DNA of 55,658 nt from NCBI GenBank assembly GCA_032119475.1, contig JAUMCA010000030.1, forward strand, positions 1-55,658, written 5' to 3'. The notes under the pieces are model-generated. The model was not told the DNA's origin and did no database searches. It saw only the letters and a list, made by a program, of their open reading frames with translations. Source of the DNA: F1-60-MAGs149 sp032119475. GTDB lineage: Bacteria > Actinomycetota > Thermoleophilia > Gaiellales > F1-60-MAGs149. Position numbers and translations under genes: made by a program. Shown in pieces: positions 16,384-24,817 of this stretch (the stretch's first letter is position 1; every line of letters begins with the position of its first letter).

Positions 16384-17660
16384 ACCGCACCTCCCACGGG
16401 TTGCCGAAACGCATCCACGGCACCGGCGAACGCGTCGGCGTCGGCGCCGATGCCGGCGATGCTGAGCGCCTCCGGCGCGAAGAGCTCGAAGGCGAGGTCG
16501 CGCACGTCGGCGGACGTCACGGCGTCGATGCGGCGCGCGACCTCCTCGTCGGTCATCAGGGGGATGTCCGAGATCAGGCTGCGCCCGAGGCGGCTCATCC
16601 GGGCCGCCGTCGAGTCCATCGCGAGCAGGAGCCGCGCCTTCAGGTTCTCCCGCGCGATCTCGATCTCGCCCTCGTGGAAGCGGCCCGCCGCCAGCGCGCG
16701 GATCTCGCGACCGGCGACCTCGAGCGCGTCACCCAGGTTCTCCGGCCGCGTCCCGAGCGCGAAGCCGACCTGTCCGGCGTCGTCGAGGTAGCTGACGTGC
16801 GAGTAGACGCTGTAGACGAGGCCACGTCGCTCGCGGATCTCCTGCCACAGCCGCGAGGAGGCGCCGCCGCCGAGGATCTGGTCGAGCACGGCCAGCGCGA
16901 AGCGCCGATCGTCGGTGCGGGAGATGCCCGGGCCGCCGACGGCCAGGTGGGTCTGCTCCGTGTCTCGCTCGACGAAGCGCACGGCGCCCCGCGCGGCCTC
17001 GATCGGCACGCGCACGGGTGCGGCGCCTCGCGGCATCCCGTCGAAGGCCTGCTCGACGGCGTGGACGAGGACGTCGTGGTCGAGATCCCCTGCTGCGGCG
17101 ATGACCACCTGGTCGGCGGTGTAGTGCCGCGCGTGGTGCGCCGACAGCCGCGGCCGGTCGAGCCCCTCGACGGTCCGCCGGTACCCGGCGATCGGCCGTC
17201 CGATCGCCTGATCGGGGAACAGCGCCTCGCCGAGCTCGTCGTGGACGAGGTCGTCGGGGGTGTCGTCGTAGAGCGCGATCTCCTCCAGCACGACCTCGCG
17301 CTCCGCGTCGACGTCGTCGAGAGTGGGCTGCGCGACCATCGACCCGATGATGTCCACCGCCTGGGGCAGGTGGACGCCGAGGACGCGGGCGTAGAGCTCG
17401 GTCTCCTCTCGGGACGTCGACGCCTGGAGCTCGGCCCCGAAGCGGTCGAACGCCGTCGCGATCGCGAAGGCGTCGTACCGGCCGGTGCCCCGGAACAGCA
17501 GATGCTCGAGCAGATGCGACGCGCCCGCGGACACGGCGTCCTCGTCACGGGACCCGACGCGCACCCAGGCGCCGAAGGCCACGCCGTGCACGTCGGGCCG
17601 GAGCTCGCTTGCGACCCGAAGGCCGCTCGCGAGCTCCGTCACCTCGACGCCGGGGCGCAT
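16380..17660 (-). CDS. M16 family zinc peptidase (processing-peptidase-like)
   Basis: 426 residues. Zinc motif HLLEH at 49-53 with the downstream Glu in the ETELYARV region; the C-terminal half carries the inactive-domain motif with GGASSRLWQEIRERRGLVYSV. This gene sits between pnp and dapB in many Actinobacteria. ATG at 17658-17660 is chosen because the longer frame would run into pnp; it leaves 10 nt to the pnp stop. Cytosolic; natural substrate not known. Confidence 0.93.
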   Translation of the reverse strand: MRPGVEVTELASGLRVASELRPDVHGVAFGAWVRVGSRDEDAVSAGASHLLEHLLFRGTGRYDAFAIATAFDRFGAELQASTSREETELYARVLGVHLPQAVDIIGSMVAQPTLDDVDAEREVVLEEIALYDDTPDDLVHDELGEALFPDQAIGRPIAGYRRTVEGLDRPRLSAHHARHYTADQVVIAAAGDLDHDVLVHAVEQAFDGMPRGAAPVRVPIEAARGAVRFVERDTEQTHLAVGGPGISRTDDRRFALAVLDQILGGGASSRLWQEIRERRGLVYSVYSHVSYLDDAGQVGFALGTRPENLGDALEVAGREIRALAAGRFHEGEIEIARENLKARLLLAMDSTAARMSRLGRSLISDIPLMTDEEVARRIDAVTSADVRDLAFELFAPEALSIAGIGADADAFAGAVDAFRQPVGGAV

Positions 17661-17670
17661 CGGCGCCCCG

Positions 17671-20130
17671 TTACTCCGACCCGCGGCGACGGCGTCCGCC
17701 GCGCTCGCGGTCGCCCCGATCGCCACGGCCGTTGTCGTCGCCGCCGCCGTCCGGGAACTGCTCCTTGTAGCGCTCGCCGACCTGCTCCGGGGAGACCACG
17801 ACGCCGTCCTCGACCTTGCTGACCAGCTTCAGGCCGATGCGGCCGCGGTCGGTGTCGACCTCGGTCACCTCGACGTTGACGAGGTCGCCGCGCGCCAGGA
17901 CCTGGTCGGCCGACGAGATGCGCGTGCCGGGCGCGATGCGCGACACGTGCAGCAGGCCGTCCGTGCCCTTGCGCAGCTCGACGAACGCGCCGAAGTCGGC
18001 GGTCTTGACGACCCGGCGCTCGGCGAACGTATCGCCGACCTGGACCGGGCGCATCATCGACTCGATCTGATCCTTGGCGGCACCCGCCTCGGGGCCGACG
18101 CCGTAGATGCGGACGCTGCCGTCCTCCTCGACGTCGATCTGCACGCCGAACTCCTCCTGGAGCCCGCGGATCGTCTCGCCGCCCTTGCCGATCAGGAGGC
18201 CGATCTGCTCGGGCAGGATCGACGTCTGCAGGACCTGCGGGGCGTGCTCCGACAGCTGCTCGCGCGGCGTCGCGATCGCGGTCGCCATCGTCTGCAGGAT
18301 GCTGAGCCGAGCCGTCTTGGCCCGGTCGAGCGCGTCCTTGAGCAGCTCGCGGGTGACCCCGGTGATCTTGATGTCCATCTGGAGGGCGGTGATGCCCTCG
18401 GCGGTGCCCGCGACCTTGAAGTCCATGTCGCCGAGATGATCCTCGGCACCCTGGATATCGGTCAGGATGACGAGGCTGTCGCCCTCCTTGATCAGGCCCA
18501 TCGCGATGCCCGCGACCGGCGCGGAGATCGGCACGCCGGCGTCCATCAGGGCCAGCGTCGAGCCGCAGACCGAGGCCATCGACGAGGAGCCGTTCGACTC
18601 CAGGATCTCGGAGACCGCGCGCATGGTGTACGCGAACTCCTCGACCGCCGGCACGACCGGCACCAGGGCGCGCTCGGCGAGCGCGCCGTGGCCGATCTCA
18701 CGGCGCTTCGGGCCGCGCATGAAGCCGGTCTCGCCCACGCTGAACGGCGGGAAGTTGTAGTGGTGGATGTAGCGCTTCGTCGTCTCCAGGGAGAGGTCGT
18801 CGATGCGCTGCTCCTCCTTGATCGTCCCGAGCGTGACGAGGGTCAGCGCCTGCGTCTGGCCGCGGGTGAAGATCGCCGAACCGTGCGTGCGCGGCATGAC
18901 GCCGGCGGACACGCTGATCGGGCGGATCTCGTTCTCGCCGCGACCGTCGGGGCGGCGCTTGTCCACCGCGATCTTGGTGCGGACGATCTGCTTGTACACG
19001 CCGTCGACCGCGCTGCGGACGGCGGCCGCGGTGGCGGCGTCGAGCCCGCTCTCCGCGCCCGACGGGAACGGCAGGCGGATCTCCGCCACGACACGCTCCA
19101 TCAGGGCCTGGCGCTTCGCGCTCTTGAGCTCCTTCGAGTCCTGCTCCGCGTCGGACAGCGCGCGGATGTCGGCCTCGAACTGCTCCTGCACCGGCGCCTT
19201 GACGGCGGCGGCCCGTCGGCGGTCGGCGATGAACCCGAGGGCGAACTTCACCTGCGTCCGGCGGACCATGACGTCCTCGGTCGCGTCCGAGGTGACGGGC
19301 GGGCACTCGGCGGCGAACGCCTCGTGCTGCGCGGCCTCGACACCGGCGATGCCCTGCTCGGCGATCTTGCGGTCGAACAGCGCGCCGTGCTTCTGGTCGA
19401 GCTCGGCGTCGACGGCGGCGTCGTACCACTTCGGCTTGCCGACCTGGCCGGCGAGATCGATCTGGGCGGCGCAGATGTCCTTGATCACGCTGTGCGCGAG
19501 CTCGAGGGCGTCGACGAGGCGATCCTCCGGCACGACGTTCGCCCCGGCCTCGACCATCGTGATGGCCTCGGGCGTGCCGCAGACGATCAGGTCGAGATCG
19601 CTGTCGAGCATGTCCGGCATGGCCGGGTTGACGCGCAGCTCGCCGTCGAGCAGGCCGACGCGCACGGCGCCGACCGGGCCGGCGAACGGCAGCGGCGAGA
19701 TCATCAGCGCGGCGCTGGCGCCGTTCATGGCGAGGATGTCGTGCGAGGTGATCTTGTCGACGCTCAGCACGGTCCCGATGACCTGGACCTCGTTGCGGAA
19801 GCCCTTCGGGAACAGCGGCCGGATGGGCCGGTCGATCATGCGCGCGTTGAGCGTGGCCTTCTCAGTGGCCTTGCCCTCGCGCTTGAAGAAGCCGCCGGGG
19901 ATCTTGCCCGCGGCGTACATCTTCTCCTCCACGTCGACCGTGAGGGGGAAGAAGTCCGCGCCGGGGCGCGCCTCCTGGGCGCCGACGACGGTCGAGAGGA
20001 CCACCGTGTCGCCGCTCGAGACGACAACCGCCCCGTCCGCCTGCTTGGCCAGCTGCCCGGTCGCGAAGCGGAGGGTGATGTCCCCCGCGGCGACCTCGAC
20101 GGCGGTCTCAGTGCCGAAAACGTCAGTCAT
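17671..20130 (-). CDS. pnp: Polyribonucleotide nucleotidyltransferase (PNPase)
   Basis: 3'-5' phosphorolytic exoribonuclease of the degradosome. 819 residues: two RNase PH domains (first with FFPLTVDVEEKMYAAGKIPG, second with RTHGSAIFTRGQTQAL), the helical linker, a KH domain with GLLIGKGGETIRGLQEEFG, an S1 domain (TFAERRVVKTADFGAFVEL), and a disordered Gly/Arg/Asp-rich tail. Catalytic Asp residues are in DIQGAEDHLGDMDFKVAGT. ATG at 20128-20130 after GAAGGGAAAC. Downstream of rpsO, the classic pairing in which PNPase controls its own mRNA. Confidence 0.98.
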   Translation of the reverse strand: MTDVFGTETAVEVAAGDITLRFATGQLAKQADGAVVVSSGDTVVLSTVVGAQEARPGADFFPLTVDVEEKMYAAGKIPGGFFKREGKATEKATLNARMIDRPIRPLFPKGFRNEVQVIGTVLSVDKITSHDILAMNGASAALMISPLPFAGPVGAVRVGLLDGELRVNPAMPDMLDSDLDLIVCGTPEAITMVEAGANVVPEDRLVDALELAHSVIKDICAAQIDLAGQVGKPKWYDAAVDAELDQKHGALFDRKIAEQGIAGVEAAQHEAFAAECPPVTSDATEDVMVRRTQVKFALGFIADRRRAAAVKAPVQEQFEADIRALSDAEQDSKELKSAKRQALMERVVAEIRLPFPSGAESGLDAATAAAVRSAVDGVYKQIVRTKIAVDKRRPDGRGENEIRPISVSAGVMPRTHGSAIFTRGQTQALTLVTLGTIKEEQRIDDLSLETTKRYIHHYNFPPFSVGETGFMRGPKRREIGHGALAERALVPVVPAVEEFAYTMRAVSEILESNGSSSMASVCGSTLALMDAGVPISAPVAGIAMGLIKEGDSLVILTDIQGAEDHLGDMDFKVAGTAEGITALQMDIKITGVTRELLKDALDRAKTARLSILQTMATAIATPREQLSEHAPQVLQTSILPEQIGLLIGKGGETIRGLQEEFGVQIDVEEDGSVRIYGVGPEAGAAKDQIESMMRPVQVGDTFAERRVVKTADFGAFVELRKGTDGLLHVSRIAPGTRISSADQVLARGDLVNVEVTEVDTDRGRIGLKLVSKVEDGVVVSPEQVGERYKEQFPDGGGDDNGRGDRGDRERGGRRRRGSE

Positions 20131-20204
20131 GTGTACGTGTTTCCCTTCTGCTGCCAGCGGCCACGCGTCCACGCGGGCCGCCATCCGCAAATGCTCGGGC
20201 GCCC

Positions 20205-20474
20205 TTAGCGGCGCAGGCCGAGTTCCTTCACGATCGCGCGGTACCGCTCGATGTCCTCACGCTGGAGGTACTGGAGCAGGCGCCGGCGGCGACCGACCAT
20301 CCGAAGGAGGCCGCGCCGCGAGTGATGGTCGTGCTTGTGGAACCGGAGGTGCTCGGTGAGCTCGTTGATCCGGGTCGTCAGGAGGGCGATCTGGACCTCG
20401 GCGGAGCCGGTGTCCTTGTCGTCCTTGCCGTGCTTCTTGATGAGCTCGGTCTTCTGGTCGCTCGTCAGGCCCAT
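20205..20474 (-). CDS. rpsO: 30S ribosomal protein uS15
   Basis: 89 residues, exact family length. DTGSAEVQIALLTTRI, HLRFHKHDHHSRRGLL and GRRRRLLQYLQ are the S15 signatures that bind 16S helix 22 and uS17. ATG at 20472-20474 after GGGAGGCGG. First gene of the rpsO-pnp-M16-dap operon. The region upstream is the repeat-filled spacer described separately. Confidence 0.98.
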   Translation of the reverse strand: MGLTSDQKTELIKKHGKDDKDTGSAEVQIALLTTRINELTEHLRFHKHDHHSRRGLLRMVGRRRRLLQYLQREDIERYRAIVKELGLRR

Positions 20475-20588
20475 GTGGCCGCCTCCCTTGTGCAGTCGCC
20501 CGAGGCGCAGCCCCGAGACGATCGTCTCGGCCAGCCGCGGTCCTGGGTCACGGCGGAAGGTACCACCGGGCCGGCCCCACTGCGGCAG

Positions 20589-20656
20589 CACAGGGTCAGA
20601 AGCCGGAGCGAGATCGCTTCACGATCAACCGGTCTCCACCGACCCACAGGGTCAGA
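20589..20656. repeat. 12-nt direct repeat CACAGGGTCAGA at the edge of hairpin doublet A
   Basis: CACAGGGTCAGA occurs at 20589-20600 and again at 20645-20656, where it forms the outer arm of hairpin unit A1. The first copy is not followed by a matching arm, so it may be a decayed unit. Confidence 0.6.
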
Positions 20657-20740
20657 TGCTTGTGCGAGATCCCGGCCCAATGCGTCGGGTTGGCGTCGAC
20701 GCTCCTGCCGGGATGTCGCACAAGCGTCTGACCCCTTCTT
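20649..20740 (+). repeat. REP-like hairpin unit A1 (92 nt)
   Basis: Begins GGGTCAGAT and ends GTCTGACCCCTTCTT. The two arms (20649-20676 and about 20707-20735) are reverse complements over 28 positions apart from one mismatch and a T/C change in position 9 of the arm. Loop about 30 nt. It is one of four related units in the window and forms an inverted doublet with unit A2, 100 nt further on. The region 20475-21019 holds no gene; it contains this doublet, the gap and the glnA dyad. Confidence 0.85.
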
Positions 20741-20840
20741 CGCCGACGCACCCATCCCGAACCGGCGCTCGGAGACACCCGCATCCACGAAGGATCTTCA
20801 CACCACTCCGGTCTCCACGGCCACCCCTGATCCACCAAGC

Positions 20841-20932
20841 AAGAAGGGGTCAGACGCCTTTGGGGCATGCGGCGCGAGCCGTCTCGGCTCCGACTCCGCT
20901 CCCTGCCGCACGACCCCAAGGGCATCTGACCC
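20841..20932 (-). repeat. REP-like hairpin unit A2 (92 nt), inverted relative to A1
   Basis: Begins AAGAAGGGGTCAGAC and ends ATCTGACCC. Same ends as A1 read from the other strand. The arms pair over about 27 positions with a few mismatches, and the loop contains its own small stem GAGCCG/CGGCTC. The stem interior differs from A1 while remaining self-complementary. Confidence 0.85.
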
Positions 20933-20960
20933 TGGGAGCCGGCAGATCAGGCTCGACCGG

Positions 20961-21029
20961 GATGTTCTGTTCGGTTGGGGGTGGGGAGGGNNNNNNNNNN
21001 CCTCCGCACCCCCAACCGATCAGAACGTC
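20961..21029. terminator. 29-bp dyad at the glnA 3' end, interrupted by the scaffold gap
   Basis: Positions 20961-20989 and 21001-21029 are reverse complements at 26 of 29 positions (arm starts GATGTTCTG and continues into a G-rich run). The right arm includes the glnA stop codon and last codons. It could be a strong terminator for glnA, though no T-run is visible. Because the 10 N sit in the loop, an assembly artefact that joined a contig end to its own complement is also possible. Confidence 0.5.
20991..21000. other. Assembly gap (10 N)
   Basis: Ten N of conventional length, so the real distance is unknown. Flanked on both sides by the arms of a 29-bp dyad. Confidence 0.98.
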
Positions 21030-22345
21030 TCCATGTAGTGGTCGATCTCCCAGCCGTGCACCTGCGCCTGGTAGGCCTTCCACTCGGCGCGCTTCTCGGA
21101 GATGAAGGCGTCCGTGATGTGCTCGCCGAGCGCCGCGGTCAGCACCTTATCGGCGGCGAAGGCGTCGATCGCCAGCGAGAGGTTGTGCGGCAGGCCCTCG
21201 ATCTTGAGCTTGGCCGACTCCTCCTCGGTGAGGTCGTAGATGTTGCGGTTGACCGGCGCCGGCGGCTTCTTCCCCTTCTTGATGCCGTCGAGGCCCGCGG
21301 CGAGCATCACCGCGAACAGCAGGTACGGGTTGGCCGTCGGGTCCGGCGTGCGCAGCTCCGCACGCGTCGAGCTGCCGCGCTTGGCCGGGATGCGGATGGC
21401 CGCGGACCGGTTGCCCGGCGACCACGCGATGTAGACCGGCGCCTCGTAGCCCGGCACCAGTCGCTTGTAGGAGTTGACGATCGGGTTGGCGAGCGCCGTG
21501 ATCCCCGGCAGGTGGTCGAGCAGGCCGGCGATGTAGGCGAGCGCCGTCTCCGACAGCTGCTCCTGCCCCTTGGGGTCGAAGAAGACGTTCTTGCCGCGCT
21601 TGGAGAGCGACTGGTTGCAGTGCATGCCGGAGCCGTTGTCGCCGAAGATCGGCTTCGGCATGAACGTCGCATGCATGCCCATCTGGGCCGCGATCGAGCG
21701 GACGACGTAGCGGAACGTGATCAGGTTGTCGGCCGTCGACAGGGCGTCGCCATGGCGGAAGCCGATCTCGTGCTGGCCGATCGCGACCTCGTGGTGCGAG
21801 GCCTCGACGTGGAAGCCCATCTGGACGATGGTGTCCTCGATCTGGCGGCGGACCGACTCGCCCTTGTCCATCGGACCGGCATCGAAGTAGCCGGCGGTGT
21901 CGTGGGGATCGACACGCGGCGTGCCATCGGCGTCGCGGTTGAAGATGAAGAACTCCGCCTCGGGCCCGACGTTCATCTCGTAGCCGAGCGCACGCGCCTC
22001 GGCGATCACGTTCTTCAGCGCGACGCGCGGATCGCCCGCGAACGGGGTGCCGTCCGGCTCCGCGACGTCGCAGATGATGCGGGCGACGTTGCCCGAGGCC
22101 CCGCCGAGCCAGGGGATCACCTGGAACGTGCTGATGTCCGGGACGAAGTACATGTCGGACTGCTCGATCCGGCGGTAGCCGCGGATCGACGAGCCGTCGA
22201 ACATCATCTGGTTGTCCAGCGCCTTGTCCAGCTCCTCGATCGGGATCTGGACGTTCTTCAGCTGGCCGTGGAGCTCCGTGAACTGCAGGCGCACGAAGCG
22301 CACGTTGTTCGCCTTGCAGGCGGCGAGGAGTTCCTTCTTCGTCAT
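21020..22345 (-). CDS. glnA: Glutamine synthetase type I (GlnA)
   Basis: Makes glutamine from glutamate, ammonia and ATP. 441 residues, the short I-alpha type. All active-site elements are kept: MFDGSSIRG with Asp50 and Ser53 (ammonium site), GPEAEFFIF, HHEVAIGQHEIGFRHGDAL, GSGMHCNQSL, NRSAAIRIP and RAELRTPDPTANPYL. NRNIYDLTEEE replaces the adenylylation loop, as in I-alpha enzymes. ATG at 22343-22345 after CCGGAGGCACGC. This is the only one of three GS-family genes in the window with the ammonium-site Asp, so it is the true GlnA. Confidence 0.96.
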   Translation of the reverse strand: MTKKELLAACKANNVRFVRLQFTELHGQLKNVQIPIEELDKALDNQMMFDGSSIRGYRRIEQSDMYFVPDISTFQVIPWLGGASGNVARIICDVAEPDGTPFAGDPRVALKNVIAEARALGYEMNVGPEAEFFIFNRDADGTPRVDPHDTAGYFDAGPMDKGESVRRQIEDTIVQMGFHVEASHHEVAIGQHEIGFRHGDALSTADNLITFRYVVRSIAAQMGMHATFMPKPIFGDNGSGMHCNQSLSKRGKNVFFDPKGQEQLSETALAYIAGLLDHLPGITALANPIVNSYKRLVPGYEAPVYIAWSPGNRSAAIRIPAKRGSSTRAELRTPDPTANPYLLFAVMLAAGLDGIKKGKKPPAPVNRNIYDLTEEESAKLKIEGLPHNLSLAIDAFAADKVLTAALGEHITDAFISEKRAEWKAYQAQVHGWEIDHYMETF

Positions 22346-22512
22346 GCGTGCCTCCGGTTCCCGCAGCGCCACCCCACCGGGCACGCCGCGACGGAGAGAC
22401 GCCACGTCGCGTCGTGGGCGGCGCCATTGCCGTCCACGGGCGGAACGCTAGCACACGCTCCCGGGACCGTCGACCGCGATTGACGGCGGGGCCCGTCGGG
22501 CATCATCGGCGC

Positions 22513-23007
22513 ATGTGGGACGCGCTGCTGGCCGCCTGGTTGCTCCGGTGCCCGGAGCGGGACGCGCTGGAGCCGATCGGCCTCGCGGACTTCCGGCGCG
22601 TGGTGCGGCTGGATGGTCCCTCCCATCCCCCGGTCCACCGCGTCGCCTACGCCTGCCCCTGCGGGGACCGACACGAGGCTCTGGTGACGGAGCCCGAGCT
22701 CGACTGGGATCCCGTCCGCACGCCGCCACCCGTGCACTTCGACCTCCAGCTCGGGCGGGACGACTGGGCCGCCGATGCGCTCGAGGACCGCTGGCTCGCC
22801 GCCCTCCGCCGCGACCGGTGGCCGCTTCGCCTCCCGTGTCGCCACCAGGGGTCGGTCCGCGCCGCCTGGCCCTCTCTCGTGCGGGCCGTCGAGCCCGGCT
22901 CCGCCGATCAGCTGCTCGTGACCTATCGCTGCGCCGGCTGCGAGCGGGTGGAGGCATCGACGATGCACCGCGCGCAGCTCGTGTTCGCGCCGCCGGCGGC
23001 GGCGTAG
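22513..23007 (+). CDS. Hypothetical cysteine-rich protein, possible zinc binder
   Basis: 164 residues, no recognised domain. Paired cysteines suggest metal binding: YACPCGDRHEAL near residue 48, LPCRHQGS near 107, and YRCAGCERVE near 140, the last a CxxC knuckle. The rest is rich in Trp, Arg and Asp. ATG at 22513 with CATCAT 6 nt upstream, a weak version of the leaderless pattern. Its TAG ends 1 nt before the 3' end of a convergent tRNA-Leu. Divergent from glnA across 167 nt. Function unknown. Confidence 0.7.
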   Translation: MWDALLAAWLLRCPERDALEPIGLADFRRVVRLDGPSHPPVHRVAYACPCGDRHEALVTEPELDWDPVRTPPPVHFDLQLGRDDWAADALEDRWLAALRRDRWPLRLPCRHQGSVRAAWPSLVRAVEPGSADQLLVTYRCAGCERVEASTMHRAQLVFAPPAAA

Positions 23008-23008
23008 G

Positions 23009-23092
23009 TGCCGGAGGCGGGGATCGAACCCGCACGTTGTCGCCAACGCCGGATTTTGAGTCCGGTGCGTCTGCCAGTTCCGCCACTCCGGC
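23009..23092 (-). tRNA. tRNA-Leu (anticodon CAA)
   Basis: 84-nt class II tRNA. Acceptor GCCGGAG pairs with CTCCGGC; the D arm has GTGGCGGAACTGGCAGACGC; anticodon stem CCGGA/TCCGG encloses CTCAAAA, so the anticodon is CAA; variable arm CGTTGGCGACAACG; T arm GCGGGTTCGATCCCCGC. Discriminator A at 23009, followed by CCT, so CCA is not encoded. Confidence 0.95.
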
Positions 23093-23107
23093 GCGGTGCG
23101 CCCGAGT

Positions 23108-24721
23108 CTACCCGGCGGGCGTCGCGACGGGCGTGAACGCGAAACCGCGGTAGTCGTCCTCCACCACCTCGGCGCAGATGTCGGCGTACCTGCCGACGCC
23201 GCCGATGTAGGGCAGGAAGACGCGCGGCTTGCCCGGGATGTTCGCGCCCATGTACCAGGACGCGGCCTGCGGGTAGAGCGTGGCGTACGCCTCGTCGTGG
23301 ACGTGGGCGTCCCACGCCGCCTGCGCGTCCGCGGTCGGCTCGATCACCCCGAGGCCGTCGGCGGCCATGCGCCCGATGCAGTCCTCGACGAACGCGCAGT
23401 GCTGCTCGATGCTGGTCATCATGTTGCTCAGCACCGACGGGCTGCCCGGTCCCGTGATGGTGAACAGGTTCGGGAATCCGTGGACCATCAGCCCGAGGTA
23501 CGAGTGCGGCCCCTCGGCCCATTCCTCCCGCAGCGACGCGCCCTCGCGCCCGCGGATGTCGACCGCCGTCAGCGCCCCGGTCATCGCGTCGAAGCCGGTG
23601 GCGAAGATGATGGCGTCGAACGCGCGGTGGTCGTCGCCGATGCGGATGCCGTCCTCGGTGATCTCGTCGATCGCCCGGCCGGCGATGTCGACGAGCTCGA
23701 CGTTTTCGCGATTGAACGTGGCGTAGTAGTCCGAGTCGACGCAGAGGCGCTTGGTGCCGAGCGGGTGGTCCTTCGGGCACAGGAGCTCGGCGACGGCCGG
23801 GTCGTGGACGATCTCCCTGATCTTCCGGTGCACGAACTCGACGGCCGTCCGGTTCGCCTCGGGATCGATCGTGACGTCCTCGAACGCGCTGAGGAACGAG
23901 AACGACCCCTCGTGCCAGCGCCGCTCGTACTCGGCCTCGCGCTCCTCGGGCGTGAAGTCGAACGCCTTCCCGGGTGCGAGCGGCCAGATGTCGCCGGTCG
24001 CGCCGCGCCGCGCGAGGTCGCGCGTCTCCGGGTAGCGCGCCTTGCGATCCGCCTCCTCGGCGGGATCGAGCGGTCGGTTCCAGGCGGGGATGCTGAAGTT
24101 CGGCGTCCGCTGGAACACGGTCAGGTGCGCGGCCTCCTGCGCGACGAGGGGGATCACCTGGATCGCGGACGAGCCGGTGCCGACCACCGCGACCCGCTGG
24201 CCGGTGAAGTCGACGCCCTCGTGCGGCCAGTCGGCCGTGTGGTACCAACGGCCCCGGTAGTTCTCGAGCCCGGCGAAGCGGGGCGGATTGGGGACGGAGA
24301 GGCAGCCCGTCGCCATGATCAGGAAGCGCGGCCGCAGGGCATCGCCGCCGGCCGTGGCGACGTCCCACCGCTGGGTGGCGTCGTCCCAGGTCGCCGTCGT
24401 GACCTCGGTGCCCAGGCGGATGTCGCGGGCCAGGTCGAAGCGCTCGACGACGTGGTGCATGTAGGCGAGGATCTCGGGCTGATCGGCGTAGCGCGCGGAC
24501 CACGACCACTCCTGCTCGAGGTCGCGGTCGAACGAGTACGAGTACGTCATCGAGACGACGTCGCAGCGGGCACCGGGATAGCGGTTCCAGTACCACGTGC
24601 CGCCGACGCTCGGGCCCTTCTCCACGACCTGCACGGTCAGGCCCGTCTGGCGCAGGTGGTGCAGCAGGTGGAGGCCGGAGAACCCTGCCCCGACGATCAG
24701 GACGTCCAGTTCATCGCCCAC
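23108..24721 (-). CDS. Flavin-containing (Baeyer-Villiger-type) monooxygenase
   Basis: 537 residues. FAD site GAGFSG near the N-terminus, GGTWYWNRYPGARCD, the second Rossmann motif GTGSSAIQV, and between them YRGRWYHTADWP, the type I BVMO fingerprint with Tyr in place of the first Phe. ATGFDAMTG near residue 340 is also typical. Such enzymes turn ketones into esters or lactones using NADPH and oxygen. GTG at 24719-24721 is preferred: GGAGGAGCGAAC directly precedes it, and those bases would be coding if the ATG at 24742 were used. Confidence 0.93.
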   Translation of the reverse strand: MGDELDVLIVGAGFSGLHLLHHLRQTGLTVQVVEKGPSVGGTWYWNRYPGARCDVVSMTYSYSFDRDLEQEWSWSARYADQPEILAYMHHVVERFDLARDIRLGTEVTTATWDDATQRWDVATAGGDALRPRFLIMATGCLSVPNPPRFAGLENYRGRWYHTADWPHEGVDFTGQRVAVVGTGSSAIQVIPLVAQEAAHLTVFQRTPNFSIPAWNRPLDPAEEADRKARYPETRDLARRGATGDIWPLAPGKAFDFTPEEREAEYERRWHEGSFSFLSAFEDVTIDPEANRTAVEFVHRKIREIVHDPAVAELLCPKDHPLGTKRLCVDSDYYATFNRENVELVDIAGRAIDEITEDGIRIGDDHRAFDAIIFATGFDAMTGALTAVDIRGREGASLREEWAEGPHSYLGLMVHGFPNLFTITGPGSPSVLSNMMTSIEQHCAFVEDCIGRMAADGLGVIEPTADAQAAWDAHVHDEAYATLYPQAASWYMGANIPGKPRVFLPYIGGVGRYADICAEVVEDDYRGFAFTPVATPAG

Positions 24722-24790
24722 GTTCGCTCCTCCGATGCGCATGTCCGCCGAACGCTATCGCGCCGGGGCCGTCAGGGAGCAGACGGAAGC

Positions 24791-24815
24791 CGCCCGACCG
24801 GTGGCCGGTCGGGCG
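24791..24815 (-). terminator. Perfect 11-bp hairpin just after the methylaspartate ammonia-lyase gene
   Basis: CGCCCGACCGG, loop TGG, CCGGTCGGGCG. It begins 3 nt beyond the stop of the gene at 24818 and is followed on the minus strand by a pyrimidine-rich stretch (GGCTTCCGTCT). Best candidate terminator in the window, closing the leftward Nudix-pepF-mal unit. Confidence 0.75.
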
Positions 24816-24817
24816 AC

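Noticed and set aside
17485..20208. Long open frame antisense to pnp and the M16 peptidase (over 900 codons)
   Set aside because: It is a high-GC shadow frame: its composition is dominated by Arg, Asp, Leu and Ala, it has no domain, and it lies opposite two well-conserved genes.
20649..20932. Insertion sequence or MITE with target-site duplication
   Set aside because: No transposase gene and no clear flanking duplication. The symmetry of each unit fits a REP-like hairpin better, although a MITE origin cannot be ruled out.
20975..21105. Frames running through the N gap as if they were genes
   Set aside because: They depend on unknown bases; real sequence on each side belongs to the glnA dyad.
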